Position numbers and translations under genes: made by a program. Source: Microbacterium sp. CGR2 (GTDB lineage: Bacteria > Actinomycetota > Actinomycetes > Actinomycetales > Microbacteriaceae). Taken from it: a stretch of DNA of 64,000 nt. Every line of letters starts with the position of its first letter. Position 1 is the first letter of the stretch. The stretch covers positions 2,232,001 through 2,296,000 of the forward strand of contig NZ_RBHX01000001.1 of NCBI RefSeq assembly GCF_003626735.1, in the 5' to 3' direction. Of this stretch, positions 7,959 to 15,624 are shown piece by piece. Under the pieces are notes generated by a model, which did no database searches, was not told where the DNA came from, and was given only the letters and a program-made list of their open reading frames with translations.

Positions 7959-8284
7959 TTGTACGGCTTCGGCTGTCCCTTCACGGCGGGCGCTCGCCCC
8001 TCGCCTTTCGAGGCCTTCGCCTTGCCACCCCGGGGCACAGGGGCGTTCCGAACGGGCTCCGGAGCCGCTGCCACCTGCGCACGCGCCTCGACCAGGAGCA
8101 GTTCGCCGACCTTGGTGAGCCTGGTCGGATCGTCGCGATGAACGAGCGAGTCGCCGACCTCCGCCTCGAGCTTGTCGATCGACGTGTACAGCGAGGCGAG
8201 CGGGATGCCGAGCTTCTCCGCCGCACGCGGAAAGTGCAGTTCCTCCGCGACGGCGATGAAACGGCGGAGTAGCGAGATCTTCAC
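7940..8284 (-). CDS. small protein with LysR-type HTH and basic tail
   Basis: 114 residues from GTG 8284 (AAGGA about 11 nt upstream); an in-frame start at 8362 would add 26 residues. Residues 1 to about 65 follow the LysR-type winged helix-turn-helix: LLRRFIAVAEELHFPRAAEK, then LASLYTSIDKLEAEVG and TRLTKVGELLL. The effector-binding domain that normally makes LTTRs about 300 residues is missing. In its place is a short Ala/Pro linker and a Lys/Arg-rich tail ending PKPYKKRQGR. It could be a DNA-binding or nucleoid-type protein without a ligand. The gene shows no sign of recent truncation, since the tail is a coherent low-complexity region. Confidence 0.75.
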   Translation of the reverse strand: MKISLLRRFIAVAEELHFPRAAEKLGIPLASLYTSIDKLEAEVGDSLVHRDDPTRLTKVGELLLVEARAQVAAAPEPVRNAPVPRGGKAKASKGEGRAPAVKGQPKPYKKRQGR

Positions 8285-8363
8285 GGGGTGAGCCGTCCTT
8301 TCCCGCAGGGATTGCGGTACGTCTTCAGCGTACGCTGGCGAGACACCGATCGAAGGGTTCACC

Positions 8364-8537
8364 GTGTCCGACCATCACGACAACTCCGCTCCGGAGTGCA
8401 TCCCCGCACAGTTCGAGGGGTCCGTTCCGGAACTCGAGGCCGACGAGACGATCGCTCCACGGCCGGAGGAGGAGATCGCCGAAGTCCTCCGCGCGGAGCC
8501 CGACCTGCGCGACCACACCAGCCACGATCCCGCGTGA
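8364..8537 (+). CDS. small acidic hypothetical protein
   Basis: 57-residue ORF starting GTG with GAAGGG 6 nt upstream and ending just before a strong terminator hairpin. The protein is very acidic (ELEADETIAPRPEEEIAEVL) with no membrane segment or recognisable domain. A TACGCT -10-like hexamer at 8331-8336 fits a short-leader promoter. It is divergent from the LysR-HTH gene, 79 bp apart. Coding status rests on the start context, terminator placement and composition. Confidence 0.5.
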   Translation: MSDHHDNSAPECIPAQFEGSVPELEADETIAPRPEEEIAEVLRAEPDLRDHTSHDPA

Positions 8538-8578
8538 AGCCTGAAGTCTGAAGTCTCGGAGCCCATCCACGGAAAAGA

Positions 8579-8610
8579 CGGATGCCGCGACCTCTAGGCC
8601 GCGGCATCCG
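8579..8610. terminator. bidirectional terminator hairpin
   Basis: CGGATGCCGCG (8579-8589) and CGCGGCATCCG (8600-8610) form a perfect 11-bp stem with a 10-nt loop, placed between two convergent genes. An A-run (AAAA, 8573-8576) on the left side serves as the U-tract for the minus strand. Confidence 0.75.
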
Positions 8611-8633
8611 GAAACGTGTTCAGGTGAGGTCGT

Positions 8634-8933
8634 TCAGGCGACCTTCGGCATCACCGCGAAGGACACGGCGCCCTCGTCGTCGACGCCCGCATCGAGCACC
8701 TTGTCGTCGAGCGCGGAGGCGGCCGTCTCATCGAGGAAGAGACGGGTTCCGGAGACCTCGACGACCTGATCCTGCGGGTCCGGGTCTGCGGTGACGAGCA
8801 CAGCCAGGCGTGCGCCGCCGTCCGCATCAGGGGTGGCGGTGGAGTGGATGCGCAGCCCGGCATCGGGGGCTTCGCTCTGACGACTAACGAGGGTCGTGAC
8901 GATTGCGGTGGCGTTGTCGGTGAGGGTGAGCAC
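8634..8933 (-). CDS. HesB/IscA-like protein without cysteines
   Basis: 99-residue protein with the A-type Fe-S carrier fold pattern: an N-terminal MLTLTDNATAIV helix, GLRIHSTATPDADGGARLAV, and a VSGTRLFLDETAASALDDKVLD strand-helix as in HesB/IscA. There is no cysteine in the entire protein, so the CxC...C cluster ligands of real A-type carriers are absent. Such Cys-less members are annotated as iron-sulfur assembly proteins in actinobacteria, but a cluster-binding role is unlikely from sequence. Single gene, ended by the hairpin at 8579-8610. Confidence 0.75.
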   Translation of the reverse strand: MLTLTDNATAIVTTLVSRQSEAPDAGLRIHSTATPDADGGARLAVLVTADPDPQDQVVEVSGTRLFLDETAASALDDKVLDAGVDDEGAVSFAVMPKVA

Positions 8934-9040
8934 GAGACTCTCCTTCCGGTCGGGGCATGCCGCGGTCGCGACATGTCCGGGCCACGATGCCGGACTTCGG
9001 TGCTCGTCTCAAGCCGAGGGATCGGATTCGGAGGAGGCTC

Positions 9041-9529
9041 TCAACCTTCGAGCGGCTTGCGCATGAAGATCTGCGCGGTCCCATCGCCATCCGGAACCCG
9101 CTCGTGCTCCTCGTAGCCGCACGACTCGTAGAGCCGGATGTTCGCCTCGCTCAGGCTTCCGGTGAACAGCTCCGCCACCCGAGCCGACGACGACTCCTCG
9201 GCTGCGGTGAGCAGCATCCGCCCGATCCCTTCGCCCTGCATGTCCGGCGCGATGGCGATGCGTCCGACGAGGAGCAGGTCGTCGCGTTCGACGAAGCGGA
9301 TGGCGCCGACCAGGCGTCCGTCGATCCGTGCGGTGAAACCAGATTCCGAGCGGAGCTCCGCCTCCAGCTCGGTGAGCGTCTGCGTCAACGGAGGCATGTC
9401 CACGCTTCCGTAGATCGCCGCTTCCGAGACGAAGGCGGCGCGTTGCACCGTCAACACCTCGCCCGCATCGTCGTCGCTGATCGGGGCGATGACGACCTCC
9501 GGTCGATTGTTCTGCTGCTCTTCCCTCAC
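9041..9529 (-). CDS. GNAT family N-acetyltransferase
   Basis: 162 residues with the GNAT core. Motif A reads GRIAIAPDMQGEGIGRMLL (acetyl-CoA pyrophosphate loop QGEGIG), followed by motif B around LSEANIRLYESCGYEEHER. Upstream strands include GFTARIDGRLVGAIRFVE. The GTG at 9529 is chosen because GAGGAG lies 7 nt upstream; the frame continues for 24 codons further without similarity. The acceptor substrate is unknown. It stands alone and is divergent from dps. Confidence 0.85.
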   Translation of the reverse strand: MREEQQNNRPEVVIAPISDDDAGEVLTVQRAAFVSEAAIYGSVDMPPLTQTLTELEAELRSESGFTARIDGRLVGAIRFVERDDLLLVGRIAIAPDMQGEGIGRMLLTAAEESSSARVAELFTGSLSEANIRLYESCGYEEHERVPDGDGTAQIFMRKPLEG

Positions 9530-9639
9530 GGTCCCTCTCCTCGTCACGCGGCCACACTCCGGGTTCGCCCGGTCGGTGTCAACCCCCTCGGGGTGCCGCA
9601 CTCCGCCACGCTAGCGTCCTGGACAGGAGGTTAGAAAAC

Positions 9640-10185
9640 ATGGCTGAGACCAAGACGAACAAGAAGACCGGCAACACGACCAAGGGGGGAGTCAAGACCA
9701 CTCGCCGTCAGAACGCCGAGAAGGGGTTCACGGCATCTCCGACCCTTGCAGCGAACATGCAGGCCGTGCTCGTCGACCTGCTCGAGCTTGCCCTGCAGGG
9801 AAAGCAGGCGCACTGGAACGTCGTGGGGCGCAACTTCCGAGACACCCACCGTCAGCTCGATGAGATCATCGAGGATGCGCGCGCCTTCAGCGACACGGTC
9901 GCTGAGCGGATGCGCGCCCTGCACGCGGTTCCCGATGGTCGAAGCGCGACGATCGCCGAGACGACCTCCCTCCCCGCCTTCCCGGCCGGAGAGGTGTCGA
10001 CCACGGAGACCATCGACCTGATCACCGTGCGACTCGAGGCCGTGGTCTCGACGATGCGCGACGTGCCCGACGAGGTCGACGAAGAGGATCCGACATCGGC
10101 AGACATCCTGCACGCCGTGATCGAGCGGCTCGAGCAGTTCGCCTGGATGGTCAGTGCCGAGAATCGAAGCCCGGCAGGTCGCTGA
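9640..10185 (+). CDS. dps: Dps family DNA-protecting ferritin
   Basis: 181 residues. Starved-cell DNA-binding proteins form 12-mers that oxidise and store iron and shield DNA. The ferroxidase signature is visible: HWN at 58-60 and HRQLDEIIEDA with His70, Asp74 and Glu78, on the expected helices. The first 28 residues form a Lys/Thr-rich flexible tail (KTNKKTGNTTKGG ... KTTRR), like the DNA-binding tails of actinobacterial Dps. ATG 9640 follows GGAGG. Its 3' end faces the DUF6328 gene across a hairpin. Confidence 0.93.
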   Translation: MAETKTNKKTGNTTKGGVKTTRRQNAEKGFTASPTLAANMQAVLVDLLELALQGKQAHWNVVGRNFRDTHRQLDEIIEDARAFSDTVAERMRALHAVPDGRSATIAETTSLPAFPAGEVSTTETIDLITVRLEAVVSTMRDVPDEVDEEDPTSADILHAVIERLEQFAWMVSAENRSPAGR

Positions 10186-10196
10186 TCCTGCAGTCC

Positions 10197-10239
10197 TCCG
10201 ACGGAGTCGACGCGGTCACCCCTGCGCGGCTCCGTCGGA
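10197..10239. terminator. candidate bidirectional terminator hairpin
   Basis: TCCGACGGAG (10197-10206) and CTCCGTCGGA (10230-10239) make a perfect 10-bp stem between convergent genes, overlapping the last codons of the DUF6328 gene. No T-run is seen. Confidence 0.5.
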
Positions 10240-10737
10240 AGGGCCATCGCGCCGGATGAACCGAGGCAGCGCGATCCAGAGCGCGGCGACCAAGACGGCG
10301 CCGGACACCAGCGTCACGGCGCCAGCGGTGCGGTTCACCGTGAAGTCGATGATCAGCGTCGTCACGCCCACGGTGAGTGCGCCGACCACGACCAGAGCGA
10401 TCCGGACGATGAGCCCGGCGATGCGCACGAGTTCGGGCTTCTGCCGCCGGCCGAACAACTCACGGTGGATGCCGACGGGCGCCAGCGCCAGAATGCTGGC
10501 CGTCGCGGCGAACACCACGAGCACGATGTACAGGTTCCGTTGCAGTTCGTCCATATCGAGGAACCGAGGCTGGAAGGCGAGTGCGAGAAGGAAGCCGGTG
10601 AGGATCTGCGTGCCGGTCTGCATGACGCGCAGCTCCTGGAGCAGCTCGTTCCAGTTCCGATCCGCCCGCTCGTTGGGTGTCTCGTCGCGGCCGTCCGCGC
10701 GATCGTCATCCTCGTGTTCGTCGCCCGGTAGATCCAC
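10216..10737 (-). CDS. DUF6328 family membrane protein
   Basis: 173 residues from GTG 10737, which has AGGAG 8 nt upstream. An acidic N-terminus (DEHEDDDRADGRDE) precedes WNELLQELRVMQTGTQILTG and four predicted membrane helices, with FQPRFLDMDELQRNLY between the first two. This is the pattern of DUF6328 membrane proteins common in actinobacteria. The role is unknown. The promoter region is shared with the divergent small gene at 10801; AGGAG of both genes lies within about 40 bp. Confidence 0.8.
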   Translation of the reverse strand: MDLPGDEHEDDDRADGRDETPNERADRNWNELLQELRVMQTGTQILTGFLLALAFQPRFLDMDELQRNLYIVLVVFAATASILALAPVGIHRELFGRRQKPELVRIAGLIVRIALVVVGALTVGVTTLIIDFTVNRTAGAVTLVSGAVLVAALWIALPRFIRRDGPSDGAAQG

Positions 10738-10800
10738 CGTGATCGCTCCTTTTTCCCGGCCTCTCCAGATTCTCCCATCCGCTGGACGAAAGAAGGAGCG

Positions 10801-11004
10801 ATGACACTCCCGCCGATCGACGACTGGTGGTCGGAGCTGTCGGACGACGCCCGCGACGCGGTGCTCGACAGTGATTCGCCGCACCTCGACGAGACCGTGC
10901 GCGAAGAGATCAGAGAAATCACCGGTGCAGTGGTCGGGATGATCGAGGCGCTGACGGACGAAGACCTCGAGTACGCCCGCACTCACACCGAGCGCGATCG
11001 CTGA
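10801..11004 (+). CDS. small acidic hypothetical protein
   Basis: 67-residue acidic protein, predicted mostly helical (DDWWSELSDDARDAVLDS, then EEIREITGAVVGMIEALTDE). ATG follows AAGAAGGAG at good spacing, so translation is likely. No domain is recognised and there are no membrane segments or cysteines. Divergent from the DUF6328 gene and convergent with the acyltransferase gene 21 bp downstream. Confidence 0.7.
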   Translation: MTLPPIDDWWSELSDDARDAVLDSDSPHLDETVREEIREITGAVVGMIEALTDEDLEYARTHTERDR

Positions 11005-11025
11005 CGGAGCGTCGGAGCGGTCAGC

Positions 11026-11610
11026 TCACGCGTCGCCGGCGCTGGAAGTCTCCTCCCGCAACCGCGGTTCGGTCCGAAGCTCCGGCCGCAGACCCGCCTT
11101 ATTGGCGTAGAACGCACGGACGCGGTCCATGTCGTCGGCGACGTCGCCGGTGAGATCGAGGGTGGGGCCGAGCCCGGTGGTCATGGTTGTGCGATCGACG
11201 AAACCGAGAGTGACCGGCATCCCGGTCTCACGGGCGATGCGGTAGAAACCGGACTTCCAGTACTCGTTGCCTCCGCGCGTGCCGTCCGGGGTGACGACGA
11301 GTCCGAAAACCTTGCCGGCGTGCACCTGGCCGACGACGTCGTTGACCACGCGGGCAGGGTCGGCGCGATCGACGGGGATCCCGCCGATCCGGCGCATGAT
11401 CGGCCCTCGCCAGCCCCGGAAGAGACTCTTCTTCCCGAGCCAATGCACATCGATGTCGAGCCGCCAGGCGATGGCCAGCATCAGCACGAAGTCCCAGTTC
11501 GAGGTGTGCGGTGCGCCGATGAGGACGGTCGGCCGGGTCGGGGTGGATTCGCTCACGAGAGTCCAGCGGCTGAACGCCCAGAACACGCGGGCGAGAAGTC
11601 GTTTGAGCAT
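11026..11610 (-). CDS. PlsC-like acyltransferase
   Basis: 194 residues of the 1-acyl-glycerol-3-phosphate acyltransferase superfamily. The catalytic HX4D motif is present as PHTSNWD, and the glycerophosphate-binding EGTR block appears as TPDGTRG. An N-terminal hydrophobic helix is followed by GGIPVDR, a conserved block III element. It may acylate a lysophospholipid or another lipid acceptor. The ATG has TACCGT 6 nt upstream, so it is probably leaderless. Specificity unknown. Confidence 0.85.
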   Translation of the reverse strand: MLKRLLARVFWAFSRWTLVSESTPTRPTVLIGAPHTSNWDFVLMLAIAWRLDIDVHWLGKKSLFRGWRGPIMRRIGGIPVDRADPARVVNDVVGQVHAGKVFGLVVTPDGTRGGNEYWKSGFYRIARETGMPVTLGFVDRTTMTTGLGPTLDLTGDVADDMDRVRAFYANKAGLRPELRTEPRLREETSSAGDA

Positions 11611-11616
11611 GAATCA

Positions 11617-11622
11617 ACGGTA
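11617..11622 (-). promoter_or_regulatory. -10 hexamer, leaderless promoter
   Basis: TACCGT on the minus strand ends 6 nt before the ATG of the PlsC-like gene. Confidence 0.5.
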
Positions 11623-11648
11623 CCGGTGCCACTTGCCTCAGCCGGGCG

Positions 11649-11654
11649 TAGCAT
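11649..11654 (+). promoter_or_regulatory. -10 hexamer, leaderless promoter
   Basis: TAGCAT ends 6 nt before the ATG of the small ORF at 11661, the same arrangement as many other genes here. Confidence 0.5.
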
Positions 11655-11660
11655 CGAGGG

Positions 11661-11807
11661 ATGGAGAAAACGCCGCACGGCCCCGCAGAGCAGGTCGCCC
11701 CGATCGGGCTGCAGCCTCTTCCCGGAACGCCGAACCTCCTCGAGGGAGAAGCTGCCGGGTACTGCAGCGACGGCGTCTGCCATCTCCCCGCGCCGCAGAC
11801 ACGGTAA
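11661..11807 (+). CDS. small Cys-containing hypothetical peptide
   Basis: 48-codon ORF with a leaderless-type start. The peptide has a Pro/Gly-rich N-terminal part (PIGLQPLPGTPNLLEGE) and a C-terminal AAGYCSDGVCHLPAPQTR with a CxxxxC pair and a His. No signal peptide or membrane segment. The two Cys and His could bind a metal or form a disulfide; this is inference. The last codons overlap one arm of a 12-bp inverted repeat. I do not recognise the family. Coding status is likely but not certain because of the short length. Confidence 0.5.
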   Translation: MEKTPHGPAEQVAPIGLQPLPGTPNLLEGEAAGYCSDGVCHLPAPQTR

Positions 11808-11822
11808 GAAGCAGACGCCGTC
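11769..11822. repeat. 12-bp inverted repeat over the small ORF end
   Basis: GACGGCGTCTGC (11769-11780) and GCAGACGCCGTC (11811-11822) are perfect inverted copies 30 nt apart. One arm is in the 3' coding end of the small ORF, the other just before the stop of the convergent MFS gene. A shared terminator is the simplest reading. Confidence 0.55.
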
Positions 11823-11838
11823 CGGCGTGCAGGTTCGG

Positions 11839-13317
11839 TCAGTGACCGCTGTGCGTGGCCTCGCCGGCGTCGTCCGCCGGCTTGCTCACGAAGGCGCTCA
11901 ACGCCACCGCCGCGAGCGAGATGATCGCGGCGATGAGGAACGCCATTCGAGCTCCCGGTGCGCCCGCGGCAGCCGTCGACAGGCCCTCGGTCTCACCGGC
12001 GTGGAGGATCGACGAGTAGGTGACGGTGAGCAGCGCCACACCGGCGGCCCCGCCGACCTGCTGGAGCGTGTTCAGCACGGCAGAACCGTGCGAGTACAGC
12101 GAACGCTGGAGCGAACCGAGCGATGCGGAGAACAGCGGCGTGAAGGACATCGCCAGACCGACGGACATGGCGGCCTGCACGATGATCAGCACCCACCACA
12201 CGGTCTGCTCGCCGACTGTCGAGTAGTAGAACAGCGCCGCTGAGACGAGCATCGTCCCGGGGATCAGAAGCGGACGCGTGCCGCGGGCGTCGTAGACGCG
12301 CCCCATCACCGGGCCCAGCAGACCCATCAGCACCGAGCCGGGCAGCAGGATCAGACCCGCCTGGAGGGCATTGAGGCCGGCGACGTTCTGCAGGTACTGG
12401 GGGAGCAGGGTCAGCGTTCCGAACATCGACAGCGCGAGAATCGTCATGATGATCACCGAGAAGGTGAAGTTGCGCGAGCGGAAGACGCGGAGATCGAGCA
12501 GCGAGTCGTCGACCCGCTGGAGGATCAGCTGGCGCCAGACGAACAGCGCCAGCGCGACCGCGCCGACCACGAGGGAGACGATCCCGGTCGTCTCGCCGGA
12601 GCCGCCTTCACCGCCGAACTGGCTCAGGCCGAACACGATGCCGCCGAAGCCGAGTGCCGCGAGGGGGATGGAGAGGATGTCGAGCGGGACGACGCGGGTC
12701 TCACCGAGGTTCGTCATCCACTTCGCGCCCATGGCGAGGGAGACCAAGGCGATCGGGAGGATGATGGCGAACAGTGCGCGCCAGTTCCACGCCTCGAGCA
12801 CCGCGCCGGCGACCGTCGGCCCGATGGCCGGAGCGAGCGAGATCACGAGGCCGACGCGGCCCATCATGCGACCGCGCGACTGGGGCGGAACCACGTTCAT
12901 GATCGTGGTCATCAGCAGCGGCATCATGATGCCGGTGCCGGCGGCCTGGATGACCCGGCCGGCCAGCAGCACGGTGAAGCCGGGGGCGATCAGGCAGACG
13001 AGCGTGCCGACCGAGAACGCGACCATCGCGGCGATGAACACCTGACGGGTGGTGAACCGCTGCAGGATGAACCCGGTCGTCGGGATGACGACGGCCATGG
13101 TCAGCATGAACGCGCTGGTCAACCACTGGCCGAGCTCGGGCGGAATCCCGAGGTCGCGGTTGAGATGCGGGATGGCGATGCCCATCGTCGTCTCGTTGAG
13201 GATGGCGACGAAGGCGGCGACCAGCAGCAGCCAGATCACTCGCATGTCGGTGCGCGAGATCTCGCCTCCTGCTGTCGCGGGGGGCGTCGTGATGGAGCCG
13301 GTATCGACGGCAGACAT
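11839..13317 (-). CDS. MFS transporter, DHA2 (EmrB/QacA) family
   Basis: 492-residue drug:H+ antiporter-type major facilitator. Around 13-14 hydrophobic segments are visible. Motif D1-like sequence IAIPHLNRDLGI and the motif C-like VGLVISLAPAIGPTVAGAV in helix 5 mark the 14-TMS DHA2 group. Members export drugs, dyes, bile salts or metabolites from the cytoplasm. The ATG follows CAGGAGG. It is divergent from the ABC exporter at 13479 with about 160 bp between, so two efflux genes share a promoter region. The substrate is unknown. Confidence 0.9.
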   Translation of the reverse strand: MSAVDTGSITTPPATAGGEISRTDMRVIWLLLVAAFVAILNETTMGIAIPHLNRDLGIPPELGQWLTSAFMLTMAVVIPTTGFILQRFTTRQVFIAAMVAFSVGTLVCLIAPGFTVLLAGRVIQAAGTGIMMPLLMTTIMNVVPPQSRGRMMGRVGLVISLAPAIGPTVAGAVLEAWNWRALFAIILPIALVSLAMGAKWMTNLGETRVVPLDILSIPLAALGFGGIVFGLSQFGGEGGSGETTGIVSLVVGAVALALFVWRQLILQRVDDSLLDLRVFRSRNFTFSVIIMTILALSMFGTLTLLPQYLQNVAGLNALQAGLILLPGSVLMGLLGPVMGRVYDARGTRPLLIPGTMLVSAALFYYSTVGEQTVWWVLIIVQAAMSVGLAMSFTPLFSASLGSLQRSLYSHGSAVLNTLQQVGGAAGVALLTVTYSSILHAGETEGLSTAAAGAPGARMAFLIAAIISLAAVALSAFVSKPADDAGEATHSGH

Positions 13318-13466
13318 GGCGGCCTCCTGGGCAGGAAAAAAGGGGAATTGCGTGAGAGTACGCGAGAGTCATTCAGCGTAACGGCAGCAACGGACATTTC
13401 ATTCCGTCTCGACCGATATCCGCCGAGAGCGGATCCCGCCCGGCCCCGGATGTCTGATCGGCTGGG

Positions 13467-13472
13467 TACGCT
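13467..13472 (+). promoter_or_regulatory. -10 hexamer, leaderless promoter
   Basis: TACGCT ends 6 nt before the ATG at 13479. Confidence 0.55.
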
Positions 13473-13478
13473 GGCGCC

Positions 13479-15527
13479 ATGAGCATGGGTGGTGGGCACC
13501 GCGGCGGGTTTCGGGGCATGGACGAAGACGCACAGCGGAAGATGAACGCCGAGGCGCCTCGGATCAAGGGCCTCGGAGGGCGGGTTGTCAGCTTGTTCCG
13601 GGCCTACCGCTGGCGCATTCTCTTCACCGGCATCCTGGTCGTCGTCGGTGCGGCCGTCGCCGTCATCCCGCCGCTGATCGTCCAACGTATCTTCGACGAC
13701 GCCCTGTTTCCGGTGGCCGGTGGCGGGCCGCACCTCGAGCTGCTCGCCGGGCTGGTCGGGGCGATGGTCGGGCTCTTCCTGTTCTCGGCTGTGCTCGGCG
13801 TCGGTCAGACGTGGTTGACGGCGACAGTGGGCAACAGCGTCACCGGTGATCTTCGCGTCCGGTTGTTCGAGCATCTGCAGGCCATGGAGCTCGGCTTCTT
13901 CACCCGCACCAAGACAGGTGTGATCCAATCGCGGCTCCAGAACGACGTGGGCGGTGTCTCCGGCGTCCTGACGAACACGGTCTCGAGCATCCTCGGCAAC
14001 GTGGTCACTGTGGTCGCCTCCCTCGTGGCCATGATCCTGATCGATTGGCGGCTCACCCTCATCGCGGTCGTGATGATGCCGTTCCTCATCTTCGTGCAGC
14101 GCCGTGTCGGTCAGGTGCGCGCGCGCATCGCCGGGGAGACGCAGGAGTCGCTGTCGGAGCTCACCTCGATCACCCAGGAGACGCTGAGCGTCTCCGGAAT
14201 GCTCCTGTCGAAGGCGTTCAACAGGCAGCGCACCGAGTCGGAGCGCTACCAGGCGGAGAACCGCAACCAGGTCACGCTGCAGGTGCGGCGAGCCATGAGC
14301 GGCCAGGGTTTCTTCGCTGTCGTGCAGGTGTTGATGGCGAGCGTCCCTGCGGTCATCTACCTCGTTTCCGGCTACCTGATCGCAGGCGGCACCGGTGCCA
14401 TCACGGCGGGCACGGTGGTGGCGTTCACCACCGTGCAGGCGCGGCTGCTGATGCCCTTGATGGGGCTGATGCGGGTGTCGCTCGATCTGCAGACGTCGTC
14501 GGCGTTGTTCGCGCGCATCTTCGAGTACCTCGACCTGGTGCCCGAGATCGAAGACGCCGCAGACGCGATCACCGTCGAACAGGCCCCGGGGCCCGTCGGG
14601 CGCGTGGAGTTCGCCGACGTCGTCTTCCGCTATCCGGATGCTGCAGGAGACGCTCGACCCACGCTGCAGGGCGTGTCGTTCGTGGCCGAGCCCGGGCAGC
14701 ACGTCGCGTTCGTCGGTCCCTCCGGCGCCGGCAAGACCACGATCCTGTATCTCGCACCACGGTTGTATGAGGCGCACAGTGGGGCGGTGCTGTTCGCCGG
14801 CGCGGATGTGCGCACGCTGACCCAGGAGTCGATCATCGATCAAGTGGGGATCGTGTCGCAGGAGACCTATCTCTTCCATGCGACGATCCGCGAGAACCTC
14901 CTCTACGCCAAGCCGGATGCGACACAGGACGAGCTCGAGGTGGCATGCACCGCGGCGAACATCCACCACATCATCGCCGGGTTCGAGCACGGATACGACA
15001 CCGTGGTGGGCGAGCGCGGCTACCGGCTGTCCGGCGGTGAGAAGCAGCGCATCGCGATCGCCCGGGTACTGCTGAAGGATCCGCCCGTGCTTCTCCTCGA
15101 CGAAGCCACGTCGGCGCTGGACACCGTTTCCGAGCGGGTCGTCCAAGAGGCGCTCGACGAGGCTGCGAAGGGGCGGACGACGCTGTCGATCGCCCACCGG
15201 CTGTCGACCGTGATGGGAGCGGACGTCATCCACGTGGTCGAAGCCGGCAAGATCGTGGAGTCCGGCACCCACGCCGAACTGCTCGCCCTGGGTGGCCTCT
15301 ACGCCGACCTGGCCGCGCAGCAGGTGGCCGCCTCACGCGTGCTGACGTCGGAAGCCGAGATCGAGGATACCGTGACGGGAGGCGTCGAAGCCGGCTTCGC
15401 CGAGCGGCGGGCCGACCGCGCTCCGGTCGACTCCGCCGGAGCTGACGCCGTCGCCGCGCTCACAGCGTCGGTGCCCCTGCTCGCCGAACCTCGCGTGGAC
15501 GAGCGCGTGTATCCGCCCGAAGTCTGA
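13479..15527 (+). CDS. ABC exporter, fused membrane and ATPase domains
   Basis: 682-residue half-exporter. A Gly/His-rich start (MGGGHRGGFRGMDED) is followed by a six-helix type-IV ABC membrane domain to about residue 370. The nucleotide-binding domain has Walker A VGPSGAGKTT, signature RLSGGEKQRIAIARVL and Walker B VLLLDEATSALD, with the switch His in TLSIAHRL. About 70 extra C-terminal residues after the NBD are variable. It probably works as a homodimer exporting a lipid, peptide or drug. Leaderless start at 13479. Divergent from the MFS exporter. Confidence 0.92.
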   Translation: MSMGGGHRGGFRGMDEDAQRKMNAEAPRIKGLGGRVVSLFRAYRWRILFTGILVVVGAAVAVIPPLIVQRIFDDALFPVAGGGPHLELLAGLVGAMVGLFLFSAVLGVGQTWLTATVGNSVTGDLRVRLFEHLQAMELGFFTRTKTGVIQSRLQNDVGGVSGVLTNTVSSILGNVVTVVASLVAMILIDWRLTLIAVVMMPFLIFVQRRVGQVRARIAGETQESLSELTSITQETLSVSGMLLSKAFNRQRTESERYQAENRNQVTLQVRRAMSGQGFFAVVQVLMASVPAVIYLVSGYLIAGGTGAITAGTVVAFTTVQARLLMPLMGLMRVSLDLQTSSALFARIFEYLDLVPEIEDAADAITVEQAPGPVGRVEFADVVFRYPDAAGDARPTLQGVSFVAEPGQHVAFVGPSGAGKTTILYLAPRLYEAHSGAVLFAGADVRTLTQESIIDQVGIVSQETYLFHATIRENLLYAKPDATQDELEVACTAANIHHIIAGFEHGYDTVVGERGYRLSGGEKQRIAIARVLLKDPPVLLLDEATSALDTVSERVVQEALDEAAKGRTTLSIAHRLSTVMGADVIHVVEAGKIVESGTHAELLALGGLYADLAAQQVAASRVLTSEAEIEDTVTGGVEAGFAERRADRAPVDSAGADAVAALTASVPLLAEPRVDERVYPPEV

Positions 15528-15624
15528 TCGCAGCCTGATCGCGCCGACGCGCGCACCTCCGCAGTGGCGCTGTCAGTCCGCAGCCGCGGTGTCCGTGCGC
15601 GGCGGCTGTCAGCGCGCGGCGCGG

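Noticed and set aside
13236..15272. Long minus-strand open frame opposite the ABC exporter
   Set aside because: High-GC codon bias leaves antisense frames open; the translation is Arg/His/Asp-rich with no domain, and the plus strand holds an obvious ABC exporter and MFS start.
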